From Owenia fusiformis (Eukaryota > Annelida > Polychaeta > Sabellida > Oweniidae): a stretch of 60,000 nucleotides of DNA. The notes under the pieces are model-generated. The model made no database searches and had not been told where the DNA came from. It saw nothing but the letters and a program-made list of their open reading frames with translations. The first letter of the stretch is position 1, and every line of letters starts with the position of its first letter. This document shows positions 34,756 through 47,907 of this stretch, one piece after another. A program made the position numbers and the translations under genes. Where the stretch lies: contig CAIIXF020000008.1 in the NCBI GenBank assembly GCA_903813345.2, positions 17,222,822-17,282,821 on the forward strand. Reading direction: 5' to 3'.

Positions 34756-35697
34756 CAAACTCCCACAATGCATGACATTCGTATTAGGGTCGGACATCTA
34801 AATCATTTATATAGGCTTGTCATCATCTAAAATACAGGTTTTGTTAAGGTTTATACCTTATTAGTATGAAAATAGGAATTATTAGTTGCACCAGGTGAAA
34901 TGTTAAGGTGACCTCACTTTTAATTGATGAATAATTACATATCACCACTCTGATATTAGGGTATTTGGTAACTGCTCTATACTAGGCTTATCTAAATAAT
35001 GTATTGTAGTTTCTGTGGAATTTAATATTGTTTAAATTATTAATTACAATCCGCAATTACAAAATTTGCATATATTTAAATTCATCAGATAAATAAATCA
35101 TTACTTAAGAATACATTCCTATGGAACTGGATGTATAATGTTGTAGAAACGATTTTATGGTTATTAAAGGTAATTTAAACTGATAGAGCACATTTAAATC
35201 TCAGATATCTGGGGAGTCTTTCATTAATATAATTTCAGTGCGTAGGAATGATGGTAATTCTGTCTCAGTCAGGTTGGAAAACATTGAGTGTACATATGTG
35301 CTACACATTCAGAATCGGATGCAGATATCGTGATTGTGAAGACTGCAATCCAAACTGTTCCAACCTCAAATACAGTACTCATACAGTTCTCCTTGTGCTT
35401 CTCATTTATCATGCACAAAACACAAACTTCAACATTTTCTTCAAACCTGAACCAAAAGCAGCAACCCAAGAAACAAAATGTTGGATATAAATGAAATAAG
35501 ATTGTCTTTGGGAAAAGTGGTCTGTGACAATATTTTCTTTATCCATGCTTTTCTGGGGTGTGAGTCCTCATTCTGGTTATATATGGAATTGACAAGAAGC
35601 TATCATTGAGGCAGATAAAAAAGAGTGAGTTCTTGAGAAGACAAGCGGTCGTTTTTAAATTACCAAAGGCACTGGTGATCCGCTCGAATACGCCCGT

Positions 35698-36130
35698 TTA
35701 GGTATGACAAAATGTCTAAACGTTGAATGTGCGATTTTTTTTTTCACGCGTTGTACGCAGAATCCCCACGATGTTTTTTCTCACAATCGTGTATCAGTAT
35801 CACATGTTTTAGAAAATGTACATGTTTGCGCAAAAATAGCTTAGAAGACAATTCTTGATTTAATTCCTCACTTAAGTTACATAAACGGTTTGGGTTAAAA
35901 GTGCAGATCTTAACTGTTTATCGAAATACCATTTATGTGTGGAATTAAATCTACGATTCTGTTGTCTTCTGAACTATTTGTTCGCAAATATGTGCATTTT
36001 TTAAACATATGATACTGATACATGTTTGTGATAACAATGTTGTGGGAATTCTGCCTACAACGTGTGAAATAAGGAAAAAAAGAAAAATCATAATACCTTC
36101 GATGTTCTGACATTTTGTTACAACGTACTT
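35698..36130. mobile_element. Foldback element
   Basis: The left arm (tatgacaaaatgtc, cgcgttgtacgcagaatccc, gtgtatcagtatcacatg) is mirrored on the right (cagaattcccacaac and gatactgatacatg complements). Arms are about 180 bp around a centre containing aattcctcacttaagttac. No open frame. Confidence 0.75.
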
Positions 36131-36660
36131 AGGCTTCAAAAGTTCTATTAAAAGAGAGCAGCAAGATCTGAATTATTGCAGCCCCGTGTTCTTCCTCCAA
36201 CGTCTGATGCTGCGGGATACCACAGTTATAGAGCGTACCTTCAGATCCAGGAGTGGAAGGGAAATAAACTGCCTCCATTATAATTGGGCTGGGAAATAAG
36301 CAGCGAAGCTTTTGTACCAATAACGCAGATGCGAGTAGGTAGTTACCAGATTCACCACCAGATGGTTCATTTGGGTCAGATAGCATGGCTGGTATAGTAG
36401 AAAGTTCCCTAACTTAATTACATCTATTTGCGTGGTTCAATTTTCATATAACCCTTATGTATCTAATAGTTATGCAAATTAAAATATGTCCAGTAAAAGA
36501 AAATGTTATCTGTCCAATACAAGATAAGATAATTCAATTTTTGTGATTTTGTAACATGGGGTCTATGGGGAATATTTCAAATATGACATCATTTTGAATT
36601 TTGAATATTTAATGAATATTTCTACTCGTATCTAGTCTATTGCCTACCTGCAGCTCCCCT
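36131..36660. repeat. Inverted partial copy of MRPS5 intron 3 sequence
   Basis: The minus strand matches 30060-30480. It does not include MRPS5 exon 4, so it is a repeat-family copy rather than a processed or duplicated gene. Confidence 0.7.
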
Positions 36661-37183
36661 CTCTTAGAGATCATCCATTGTGTGTGTAAGACAGATTGAA
36701 CTTCTATGAGATGTACTTGAAGAAAATGGAATAACTGTTCTATGGCATGTAAGGTATGCAAAGGCATTTGTGCAAGTACCTCCATTACTGATCATGAAAA
36801 TAATGATGACTAAAAAATGAAGGCTGCTGATAGGCAAGGTTGAAAGTGATTGTTGTTACAACATAAAAGTATTAAGCTTATTTAATCAGCATTATTTTTT
36901 GCTCTCTATAAGTAAGACACATATATGTAAGTTAAGATTACAAAATGAAGGCAGCATTTTTGATAATGAACATAACGTAATCGAACCATGCCCATGACCA
37001 GGGATTTACTTTGCGTTACACTAGTTAACTCAGTATAATTTATTAGCGTAGAAACCTTTTCCTCATTTTTTAGTGAATTTCATCTTGAAATCCAACATTC
37101 TACAGTTGAACTTCTTCATTTCAATTCTCAATATCACAGTGTGGTTAAGAACATCTTAGTCAAAAGCAACAATTTTCCTTAAT

Positions 37184-37737
37184 ACAGGGTGAGCTAAAAA
37201 GGGAACCCAAACAAATCTTAATAACCCAGTCCAGTCATCCTGCATGAATTTAGTGTCATATTTTGCAGAATTGAGCCTTGGTCAATGTATTATCAATCTA
37301 GTCTCAGTGGTCTATCTCTAGTGGTCACGATTTTATGGCCATTTTATACCATGCCATGAAATATGGGCGTCATGCCTGGAGGTCAACTTGAACGTATCGT
37401 CCGTAGTTTTTCAAATCAGGAGCATAAAAATCGTGTGTTATGACTCTCATATTCATTCTTATCTCTTGTTTTAATGTTTCAAGGGTTCTAAGTATAGAAA
37501 ATAGGTCCACATATAAAAAGCTGGTGGTATTGATGTCCAGTCATTTAGGCACATTTCGATATTTTGAGCACATTTTGTAAATGGCCATAAAATCGTGACT
37601 ATTAAGGATAGATCAATGACACTTAGTAGAATGAAAGAACATTGAACAAGGTAATTGTGCAAAATATGATGTTAAACCCATGCTGAATGACTGGGTTATA
37701 AACAAAAATTTGGTTGGGTTACCTTTTTTGGCTCATA
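37184..37737. mobile_element. Foldback element
   Basis: Left gagctaaaaagggaacccaa, ataacccagt and catattttgca match the right end in inverted order (gggttaccttttttggctc, actgggttat, tgcaaaatatgatg). ggccataaaatcgtgac-type words occur in both arms. Arms are about 200 bp. Confidence 0.8.
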
Positions 37738-38689
37738 TTAATAACCTGATGTCAGGGACAGGGATATTTAACATTTTGTTGCCTTTTCAAGGATATTTTT
37801 AGAACACTGATTGTACTTAATTTCTAACAAATCGTTCTCTGTTTTAACAGAAAATGTATCAAATTGAATATAATAAGGGCAAAACATTTGATAATTTAGC
37901 AGTTATCAACTAAAAGTAGGGCTTCCCCTATATTTCACCTGCCATTTGCAGTTTTTCTACTTTTTTTTTTACATAATCCTTCCCTGAAAACAAAATAACT
38001 GTTTTCAGGACAAAATAAGCCTTTACAAATAATTTAGTTGTGCTGTTGAGTTCAAATATGACATATCTTGGAAGTAATTAAACAAAAGTAAGGTCACCCC
38101 AAAAGTTGGTGTGGTAAAATATTGAAATTTCAAATATTATTATCACCCTGAATATTCAACTAATGACCCTGATACTGATCAAATACAATTTTCAGGTATA
38201 TATTAACCTCCTTGATTTTTTTCATGCAATTCTGATGAATTGATACAGAAATAAATACATTGTTATATTAAATTCGGGCTATTTGATGGCTTATTTTAAG
38301 ATATTTGGGGCTAGAAATGCCAATTATTGCACTCAAATAGTTGGTTAACAATTTTTAGTTGCTCTTATGTCAGTAAACTATCATAATATTACTCATTTAG
38401 TTGACAAGAGCATTTAATTTTGAAATTAAAAAATATTTACAATCCCATACTCAAATTTGGAGGGGGGTACCTAGAATGTGACATTTCATATTTGTCCACT
38501 GCATATATTTTTCTATATTTTTGATATGTTTTTCAACTGGTATCAATATACAATAAAGGCCTAATTTAAAAACTGTTGCAATTTTTGGGATGTTAAATTT
38601 CCATTTGCCTAGCCTACATCAGGCAGTTGAAGACTAAGGACTAAAAAATCCAACACATCATTTGGTCATAGTCTTTTTGTTTAGTCAAT

Positions 38690-39190
38690 CCATTTGCAGG
38701 CCTGTCAACTTGGGAACACATTACATGAGTGACTTACAAATGTTGAACACCTTCCTTCAATTTGTGGACACCTTGGTCCAAAATTGAACATCTTGGCCAA
38801 AATATTGGAGACCTCAATTTTTCTGCATGCGAAAGTAATGCATTTGCTTTTTTTCGGTGTTCATTTTTTAACGTATCTCCGATTTATAAAAATCAGATTT
38901 TTTAAACATCAACATAATGTGTGATTTGCGTGACATTTTATCGTACACGCAAAATTGGGGTCCGCGCATTATACCGAAACCCATTATACCGTCGGATGCG
39001 CATTATACCAAAACCCATTATACCGACACGCATTCAGCTAGGAGGCCGACGGCACAAAAGCGGTGATTATTAAAAAAAAGTTAGTGGTCTTCCGCGGGAC
39101 TATATTCTATGACGGCATTCTCAAGAAAAAATTCAGTGTATACATGAAAAGTTGAACGGCTCATGCGCATTCATATTCTTGCATATCTTT
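38690..39190. repeat. Left member of a 16-kb-spaced inverted repeat
   Basis: Contains ggcctgtcaac, acgcaaaattgggg, gcgcattataccgaaaccca (twice, degenerate), gacggcac, cttccgcggg and ttcagtgtatacatgaaaag. The same order occurs on the minus strand at 55265-54880. Confidence 0.65.
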
Positions 39191-40970
39191 ATGATATTTG
39201 GTGGGATGGTAGATTATATCTAGATCTATAGAATGAATTAAATTAAATCACACATTGAAAAGAATTGGAGGTAGAAAAATCGCGCCGGCCGATAAACTTT
39301 TTTTGGACAAAAAAAATCTTATTTTTTCAACATTTTAGCAAAAACTGTAACGATCATACAGTTTTGGATATTTTTTCCTCAAACTTTCTGAATATTGACT
39401 CCCTTATGTGGTTTAATTTATGTGAAAAAATTGGGAATTTATGATCATTTCAATGTAGTTTCCGTAAATCTCAAAGTTAGGTGAGTCACTTTTTAAAAAT
39501 GGCCATTTTTGAGCTTATGGCGTCATCAAAGACGTTCTCGGATAACGTAAACAAGGTATATAATTTGCTTTTCTTTTACAAGTGCGTTCTCAATGAGTCT
39601 TAAATTTTCACAATTTGTAGTATTTATTCTTGGGTTTCAAATTATGCAATTTTGAGAAATAAATGTAATGAGGATATACCAAGATATTATCATTTAAATC
39701 AGGAAAGCAAATTGACTGCATTCCCTACGACGTGATTCGCTTTCATTTTTACGCCATTTTTGGTCGCGTACCTCTTTGGCTTAAAACTGTAACAATTTGT
39801 CAATTTTTTATAGATCAATCTCAAATTTCACGTGTGGTATCTTCAATATTTTTTAAAATATTGTAGCGATTTTTTTCTAAAATAAAACGTTACTACAACT
39901 AATGAAACTTTATTCGAAAATGATGTTTAAAATTTGTGAAAAATATTGATTCCGTTTTGACGTCGGATTTGTCATTTAAAGTAAAACTTGGTGTCATCAC
40001 TTTCAACATATGTTTCTCATTATAAAACTGAAGAATGTAGACTTAAATGTATTCACAGCTGAAGATTATATTCTTATTTGGAAAAGTATTTACTTTTGTG
40101 ATGTTTGATGCTGTATTTTTAGAACAATTGACCATGACATATTGACCTCTTAAACTATACGGAGTGAGAAACCAATATTGTGCCGTTTTATACAAAACAA
40201 ACAAAGCCCTGTCAAAGTACTTGTCTATTTTGCAATTTAAACAGTATTAATTTGAATAATTTTCTTAATCTAAAACTATTTAATTTAAGAAAAATGGTTT
40301 TAATTGTCATGAGAGCCGTTAGAATATAAATAATCAATGACAGGTTCATTGACTTACCCTGTACGTACCCGGAAGTGGAAGGGCAACTAACGTGAGTGCA
40401 ATTTTGTGGATTTTTGTTTGTTCCGGTTCTCGAAAGAAAAAAGAAAATATATTTTAGATTAGACCTAGATTCAATAAACCTCATATATTTGATGTATATA
40501 CTACATCATTAAATATGTAGAAACTTAAGTTACATATCACAGACATATAGAAGTGTCTTGTTCATTTCAATGTGACTACTAGGAGGCTGAAAGTGAAAGA
40601 TTTAAAAATTTAGAGTTCCAAATCGGACGGAAGGTGTTTTTAGAATTATGCTGAGTTGAGAGGAATGGATGACAAGTCAACGGACCTTTAGACTAAAGTA
40701 CATGGGATGACACCATGTTGGAACATCAAGAGCAAGCATCACCAATTGTGTCAGACATATATGTAATTCTGTTACCTTATCAATACATGCAGCGCTCACC
40801 ATAAATAAATGGCACAGCTGGACTTGCTGAAGTTAGGATTTCCCATGTTATAAAAAGTAAGCTTGACAGTTGATTGTTTGGGATATGCAGGCCTGTAGAC
40901 ACTTTTTACCATGGGCTTTCAACTAGACAATGGGAGTGGTTTTACCAAGGGGGAGCTTTTGTCAAGGGGG
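39191..40970. repeat. Degenerate repeats with aaaactgtaac motif
   Basis: gcaaaaactgtaacgatca at about 39344 and taaaactgtaacaattt at about 39783 lie after atcgcgcc/acgccattttt words. Related units occur at 49650-50180. No gene. Confidence 0.5.
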
Positions 40971-41757
40971 GAGACCCTATCTGTTGCAAGACTAACGCCT
41001 GGCATAACCGTCACCATGTTATTCGGTGTTTTTTAAGTAGCGCAAGGATCCTGCCATGACCGTGGTAATGTAATCGTGAAAGCCTGGTATAACCGCGACA
41101 ATGCTGTATTATATTAAAATGCCTGCCATGACCGTGGTAGTGTAATCGTGTAAGCCTGGCGCAACCGCAACCTTTATATGACATTAATGACCTTCATGTT
41201 TCGCCCATTGCTGTTGGTATTTTTTATGGATAAATCTTATTAATTGATCATTATAGAAAGTATATGCTTTTGAATCGAAGCTCCTTGAATGAGAGTAGAG
41301 ATATAGTTTGTTCACAAATTATTTATGAGTAAAAATTAGGTTTTCGTTGTGAAATTAATACACATTTTTAGTAGTCTTTATTTACATATTTAAGGTAGTT
41401 AAACACGAAGAAAAATTGTCATTACAGTGTTCTCAAGCTACTTTAAATACAACCACGGTCATGAGAGGCCTTGCAACTATTGTCACGGTCATACGAGGCT
41501 TTAACATTACCACGGTCATGACAGGCCTTGCAATATAATATAGCATTGTCACGGTTATGACAGGCCTTGCAAGCATTGTAACGGTCATATCAGGCTTTAA
41601 CATTACCACGGTCATGACAGGCCTTATAAGCATTGTCACGGTCATATTAGGCTTTAACATTACCACGGTCATGACAGGATCCTTGCGCTACTTAAAAAAC
41701 ACCGAATAACATGGTGACGGTTACACCAGGCGTTAGTCTTGCAATAGATAGCATGTG
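40971..41757. mobile_element. Foldback element copy 2 with 8-bp target duplication
   Basis: 787 bp with the same ends as copy 1 (GAGACCCTATCTGTTGCAAG and CTTGCAATAGATAGCATGTG), flanked by CAAGGGGG at 40963-40970 and 41758-41765. Arms share the GGATCCTGCCATGACCGTGG block. The centre has fewer minisatellite units than copy 1. It sits inside an older repeat whose pieces flank it (caagggggagcttttgtc on the left, agctttttgacag on the right). Confidence 0.92.
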
Positions 41758-41907
41758 CAAGGGGGAGCTTTTTGACAGTTTTGGTTAAAATTTCATGCAA
41801 AAGGTGCTTGAACTGGTGAAAACTGCATAATTTTGAAAGAGGGGCCTTGCTACGGGCCTGATAAGGTACAGCATGAACATAGGCCCAGGTCAAAGTTTAG
41901 TATAAGT

Positions 41908-42270
41908 ACCGGATTTTCTCGCATATAAGCCCTGGGCGTATAACTGAAAGAAGGGGCAATTTCGTCTGTTATTTTACCTCTTATTTTTCGCCCATGGGCG
42001 TATAAGTGTACTACTTTCGATTTTTGGCCCAGTGGGCGTAAAGGTGAGAAGAGCTGATGAATACAATGGAATGTTAAGTTGTTAATGAATGTTAATACAA
42101 TGAAACAAAGTACGACAGAACGATCTGCCAGTGACAAAATACTCTTGAATTTATTGAAAAAATCAATAAATAGTCATTTTTTATAGGCCCATGGGCGTAT
42201 AAGCGTACTATATTCGATTTTTGGCCCATGGGCCTAAATTTAGGGGGGTGTATATGCGAGAAAATCCGGT
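41908..42270. mobile_element. 363-bp MITE with 20-bp perfect ends
   Basis: Ends ACCGGATTTTCTCGCATATA and TATATGCGAGAAAATCCGGT are exact inverted repeats. AAGT lies just outside both ends, a possible 4-bp target duplication. gggcgtataa recurs inside. Confidence 0.88.
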
Positions 42271-43835
42271 AAGTCCAATATAATATTCACAGGTGCCCCA
42301 CTTCAGTCGAAATATTTAAAAATCTCGCAGTCTCAGGTACGAGTTCTCCTAACTGGTATCAAATTGTACATGTATTCCCAAATCTGTCCAAAATCTTCTT
42401 CAAAGTGGTTCTATGTAAGTTCATCTCTCTGGTTTATATATTATATAAAAGACTAGGGGATACTAGTCGAAAGTCTCAATGGGATAAATATTCTCTGAAG
42501 TAATGAATAAACTTACTTAAACATTCTTCAAAGTGTTTTCAAACTTTTGCATATAATATTAGACTTACTAATACTTTAACCTGGGCCTATGAACATGAGA
42601 GTGGTGAAATTTGAGTAAACTGATATTTTCATTGTTTCAGAAAGATTTGGTCTAGCTTCTTGATATTTTTATTTGTAAATGTTAGAGATATCATAGGACG
42701 AAAATAAGAAAATTCTAGTCTATATTATATTCACCATGCATTTTGGAAGTTTAGGGTCATATGCAAGCGTCAGATGTAGTATATGGTATAAGGCGCAGGT
42801 AAATTTCACTGAGATAAAACACGAATTCAAATTCATTGTGTTGTACCTAACCCATTGCCATTTGGGTTAAAAAGATAAACATTTTCAACTCTGATTAAAA
42901 ATTGTGTAGAAATAGACTATTAATCATCATTCTTGTCTCATAACTTCTTATTCTAGCTAATACATAGATTGAATCTTCTCTGCTGCTGTAACATAAATGT
43001 TCTCTCTTTTCCTTGCTTAAAATGATCATATATTTTATAATAGAATTTTTGGATTCCATTCCGAACTTTAAAATTATGTATTATTTGATATTTGTATAAT
43101 AATTTTCAGTTTCAGGAATGAATTGGTACTGTGGCTGTTAGAAGACAATGGATTTCACAATAACTTTTTATGCAGGCCTTCATAATATCAGGTAAATAAT
43201 TTCTGTTTTAACCTTCATTAGCACATTCTATTTTACAACCTAAATGGTATTTTGGGGTAATGGAAATGATACCCCAGATCTAAATGCTGACTAATTGATT
43301 TTCTATGCAATATCTCATCTTGGTGCATTATGGTCAACAACCTCCAGAATGAATGCTTTGGCTCAATGGAAATGCCACTGAGCACACTGATAAGGTGACA
43401 GGACCAAATCTTTCAAAAAACAATTGAAAAAGGCAATCACACCAAAACTGTTAATCATATTGAAGGTGCTGTGCATGTTTGTTTTGTTGTGATGGCCTTT
43501 TCCTGAATCATTTCCACTCGATAGATCTAAGCAGAAAGATTCAAACTGTAAAATTGCAGACTTCTGATACTTGACTACTCATTTTTCAGATTTTGTAAAA
43601 GCAACAACTGAATGGCCTATTGAAAGGATGTTTTGATGACAGCATACTTTGACTTCGGAGCAAGAGGGTCAAACAGTATCCTGTGGGATCAGCTGGACTT
43701 CTGTTGCTGTCTAGAAATTTCTTAACATTGACTATGAATACAACAGTCTTCCTACTCCCCTCCTGTGTCAGCTTCAACAGTCTAAACCAACCATATGACA
43801 GTAGTGTTGTGACAGTTAACTTAATTCCAACAAAC
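42271..43835. other. No recognised feature
   Basis: AT-rich; no gene, exon or clear repeat that I can support. Confidence 0.4.
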
Positions 43836-44560
43836 AAGGTTTGGTAGGGATATAGTGAGCCCCCAGTTCATCCATTGAACAACTCAGATACTAGTGGATG
43901 GATTTTTTTCACATTGGGTGGAAAGATGTGTATTGGTAATTGTTTTAAGCAAAACAAACAATTTTCGAGATGGTTACCACTTTAAAATGTCAGGATTTTT
44001 TGTGAAAATCTAAAATTTTTAAGCAAAGTGGTGAATATTTCTGTTTGAAATTTTGGAAGTAAATTCACAAAATACATCTATTTCACCTATATTACGTGTT
44101 TTTCAGCCTGACCCCTAGGTATGTGTATGGGGTCGGGAATACTGGAATTTTTGTTTGTTTTGAGATCTTTTTCAGTACATGTATAGCTCTGTAATGCTAA
44201 AATGAAAGATTAGTTCAAACAGATTTCAAGTTCAGTATTGTTTTTCCGATTTAGATTTAAGAACATTCAAAGGGGCTGTCTAAATTGGGATTTCACAATT
44301 TCCCGACCACTTCCAAAAATAAGGCTATATGGCTATATTACACTCAAATTGAAGGCATTGCAGAGTAGATCACAATAATGGTATTGTTTTTCTGATTTGA
44401 TCCTCAGAAAATTCAAAATGGCCACCTAATAGGGAATTTCACAATATTTCACCCATCTCTTCAAAGTAGACTATTTTTATACTCAAATTGAAGGAATTTT
44501 AGAGTAGATCACAATTATTATATTGTTTTCTGATTCTTCCCTCAAACTGGCTGCCTAAAG
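43836..44560. repeat. Dispersed repeat family, copy A
   Basis: Shares with 47908-48500, in the same orientation: gtagggatatagt, aactcagatactagt, ggaaagatgtgtattggt, aagatggc-type words, and repeated agagtagatcacaat blocks. Confidence 0.75.
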
Positions 44561-44854
44561 TATGGACACATTATATAACATTAGATCTCAAATAAATGTA
44601 ATGTGTTGTCTTTATGATCTCTGAAATAAACAATCATATGTGTATAAGGTATTATTGGAAAGATTATTCAATTCCCAGTATTTTGAGCTTACTTTTAAGT
44701 ATATTGAACCATTATTAATGAAGAAATTCATTTTATAAGAACACAAGGATTTATCGTTTCAAGTCAAAACTACTGAAAATTTGGGCATGTCACTAACTTT
44801 AACAAGCTCAACTTTTCTCCTAGGTGGGTTAAAGGAACATTTTTTTGCTAAAAC

Positions 44855-47545
44855 ATGCCTAATGAAATTTTAAAAAAATTATTTGACCTTGTACACTACC
44901 ATGGTGTTTTGTCACTCTATAAACAGGTCCTTTTTACTCGATTTTTGTATGATAAAAAATTATGTTTGGGTCTGTTTCAAAGGACCAGGTACAGTATGGC
45001 AAGTGATTTTGGACAGTCATATCTTAATCCATTAGTACTTTCTTGCCAAAGGGCAGTGGTTTTTAGCTCACATGGTGAGCTTTTGCAATCACTCACTTGT
45101 CTGTCCGTGCGTGCGTCCATCCGTCGGTCTGTCCATCAACAATAGTGGCACGTTTTTAAAACCTCTGTAGATAGGATTCTCGTTTTGAGTTATTTTTGTT
45201 CAACATCAATACAGAAAACTCCCCTCCGACTCCTGGTTCTAAAGCTCACCCATTTTCAAGATGGCTGCCATTTTTGTCTCGTGAAATTCATTTTTGACCC
45301 ATTTCCTAGCTTTACAAATAATGTCAGGTGTCCTGCATTGTTAATATCCATGTCAATGTGAAGAGTAGTTATATGAAATAATTTTGTTACAAAAAATCAG
45401 CAAAAAATTGTATCCGTTTTTTTTATTTTCAGCCATTTTAGTTAACATGGATTTGTCCATCTGTCTGGCGAAATCCACTTTTGGACCATTTGCCTGAAAA
45501 CCTCTGTCGATAAGATTCCCGTTTTAAGTTATTTATGTTCAACATAAATACAGAAAACTCCCCTATGACTCCTGGTTAAAAAGCTCGCCTATTTTCAAAA
45601 TGGCCCCCATTTTTGTCTCGCGAAATTCACTTTCAACCCATTTCCTAGCTTTCAAAATAATTTCAGGTGTCCTGCATTGTAAAATCCATGTCAATGTAAA
45701 GAGTAGTTGTATGAAATAATTTTGTAACAAAAAATCGGCAAAAAATCATATCCGATTTTTTTTTCAGCCATTTTAGTTAACATTTATTTGTCCATCTGTC
45801 TTTCAGTCAGTCCAAGATAGTGGCAAGTTTAAAAACCAATGTCTGTCAACACTTGGCTCTTTTTAAATCCTCTGTAGATAGGATTCCTGTTTTAGAATAT
45901 TTTTGTTCAGCATCAATAAAGAAAAAAACCCTGTGACACACTACCGTACCTCGATCACGCATGCGCGAATTTTTGGGCTTTCAATCAGGTCACTTTTGAG
46001 TATATCGACTGCTTACTCAAAAGGTTAATACGTTTGGTGCTCGGAGTGAGTCAATATTGCTATTCGCTACACTTCAGTGGTGCAATAGTGAAGTCGATGT
46101 TCCAAGTTATATGATAGTTATAGAAAGAATGAAAATAATATCGTTTTAAATTTTAAAATATTTGATATGTCATAGTACACGGTACACAATTGCAAAAGTT
46201 GATCAATACAGGGTACAAGGAATGTAAATTGTTCAATAGTACAGGGAGCGAGAAAGTAAGCTGATTATACAGACATACTATGTTCCGACATCATGTACAT
46301 TTACGCTGCAAACAGTGAATGTAATGCTAAAAAGGTCGCCTGTTGATGCTTTGGGGTGTCATCAATTGTTATTTAATCCAAATAAAGTAAACATTATTTT
46401 GTAGATTTAGACACAGGCTTTCAGGTCGTATGCATTTTAGTCATAAAATAAACAAGAACGCTAGATTATACGTGTTACTAGGGTATCAAATTGAAATAAA
46501 ATAACAAAATTAAATGTTAAGACGTTAATGATAATTATATAAATGACTATCCGCTATCAGTATTAATGGCTATCCGCTACTCAGAATAATTAAAATTGCC
46601 TGAACTACATGTGAAGAATCGTTCTATATAACCCCTTGAATGGTATAATTCACTACCGTCCTCAAAAACCGATCATTTAGAATGTTTTGTTCAAATTCAC
46701 AAAAATACAGTTGAATAACATACTAGAAAACGTATCCACCTATAACACGATGACACGCAGTTGAAATAATAGTTAACTGTTTTTTTTGTTACATATCAAT
46801 GTAACATTTTCGAAGGGAAACTTACATGCTCCCTGTACGTTGACAGATTTACTGAAATGTATCGTGTATTGTGTTGAGTTTTGCTTCACTGCGCCCACTA
46901 TTATCTATCTTTGCCTATAGGTTTTTTTTGCCAACAATATTCTACAAACTGCTTGATGAATCAATTCTATGTCTGGTAGAACACTAGAAATAAATGTAAA
47001 ATGTATTTTACGTTCAGAAATATGGAATTAAACCCACGTCCTCCATTTGCAACTTAGCTGTACCCTGTTTCCATTTTAAACGTGGTCACGTGGTAGGGTA
47101 GTGTGTGTGACTTCTGCTTCAAAAGCTCGCCTATTTTCAAAACGGCCACCATTTTTGTCTTATGAAATTCACTTTTGGCCCATTTCCTAGCTTTACGAAT
47201 AATTCCAGATGTCCTACATTGTAAAAACCATGTATTTGTAAAGAGTAGTTGTATGAAATAATTTTGTTACAAAAAATCAGCAAAAACATCATATCCATTT
47301 TTTTATTTTCTGTCATTTTAGCCATCATTCACTTTTGAGCAACACCATGTGAGCCCAGTACCCACGGTACTAATTTTTATTTAAAACAATGTGCTTTCTT
47401 TCAAGTGAAGTTCCAACAATTCCACTTGTGGAGGTGTTCCATTTAAAGAGGTGTTCCACTTTACAGGTTTTGAGAAAGTACTCATGGTGAAAGATATAAT
47501 GACCTTCTAAAATCACTTGCCATACTTACCCTGGTCCTTTATGTT
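44855..47545. repeat. Composite repeat with inverted outer ends and a 3-unit array
   Basis: Outer ends contain ggaccaggtacagtatggca with agtgatttt (about 44979) and its complement (47508-47545). Next comes gctcacatggtgagctttt with a cgtccatccgtc run. Inside are three tandem units of about 340-370 bp (from about 45160, 45497 and 45866), each with aaacctctgtagataggatt, cagaaaactcccct, ccatttcctagcttt and aataattttgttac. The third unit is split by the insertion at 45937-47105. The style is common in bivalve genomes. Confidence 0.8.
45937..47105. mobile_element. 1169-bp non-autonomous transposon with 5-bp target duplication
   Basis: Ends CACACTACCGTACC and GGTAGGGTAGTGTG are inverted repeats (13 of 14 bases). 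TGTGA flanks both sides (45932-45936, 47106-47110). Removing it restores the third array unit, matching cccctatgactcctgg in the second unit. No open reading frame. Confidence 0.9.
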
Positions 47546-47907
47546 GGGTTATTAGGTATTAGACATGGATATGATATTAGATAAAATAAGATTATACAAG
47601 TAATATTAATAAAATATTATTAAATAAGAATTATGAAATAAATTGAATTGAATAAATGACAGAACTAAATTTGCTTGCCGATCCTGAATTAATGATTTAT
47701 GCAACACAACATGATATCATTTTTAATTTCACATTGTATTAATGCTTTAAATGCTATATTCATAGAGTCAAGTAGTTGTGACATATTTCCTATTGTATTG
47801 CAATTAAGTTGTATGTTGTAGGCCTATATCAGTATGCCCTACACCAAAAGAAATAAAGCAATGTAAATACGTATATGTTACTATACTTATTGTATCTTAA
47901 TTATCCC

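Larger units (their letters stand above)
33986..38640. other. Repeat-rich intergenic block
   Basis: No gene recognised. 34010-34210 and 38465-38620 are inverted copies (aaaatatagaaaaatgtatg with its complement). Shorter matches near 34906 and 38080 (ggtgacctcacttttaatt) are also inverted. This suggests an old block with inverted ends or an inverted duplication. Confidence 0.55.

Noticed and set aside
36129-36386. 85-codon minus-strand frame similar to the intron 3 frame
   Set aside because: It is the inverted repeat copy. The reading frame is not kept throughout and there is no known protein match.
36129-36660. MRPS5 pseudogene
   Set aside because: The copy contains intron sequence only and stops before exon 4.
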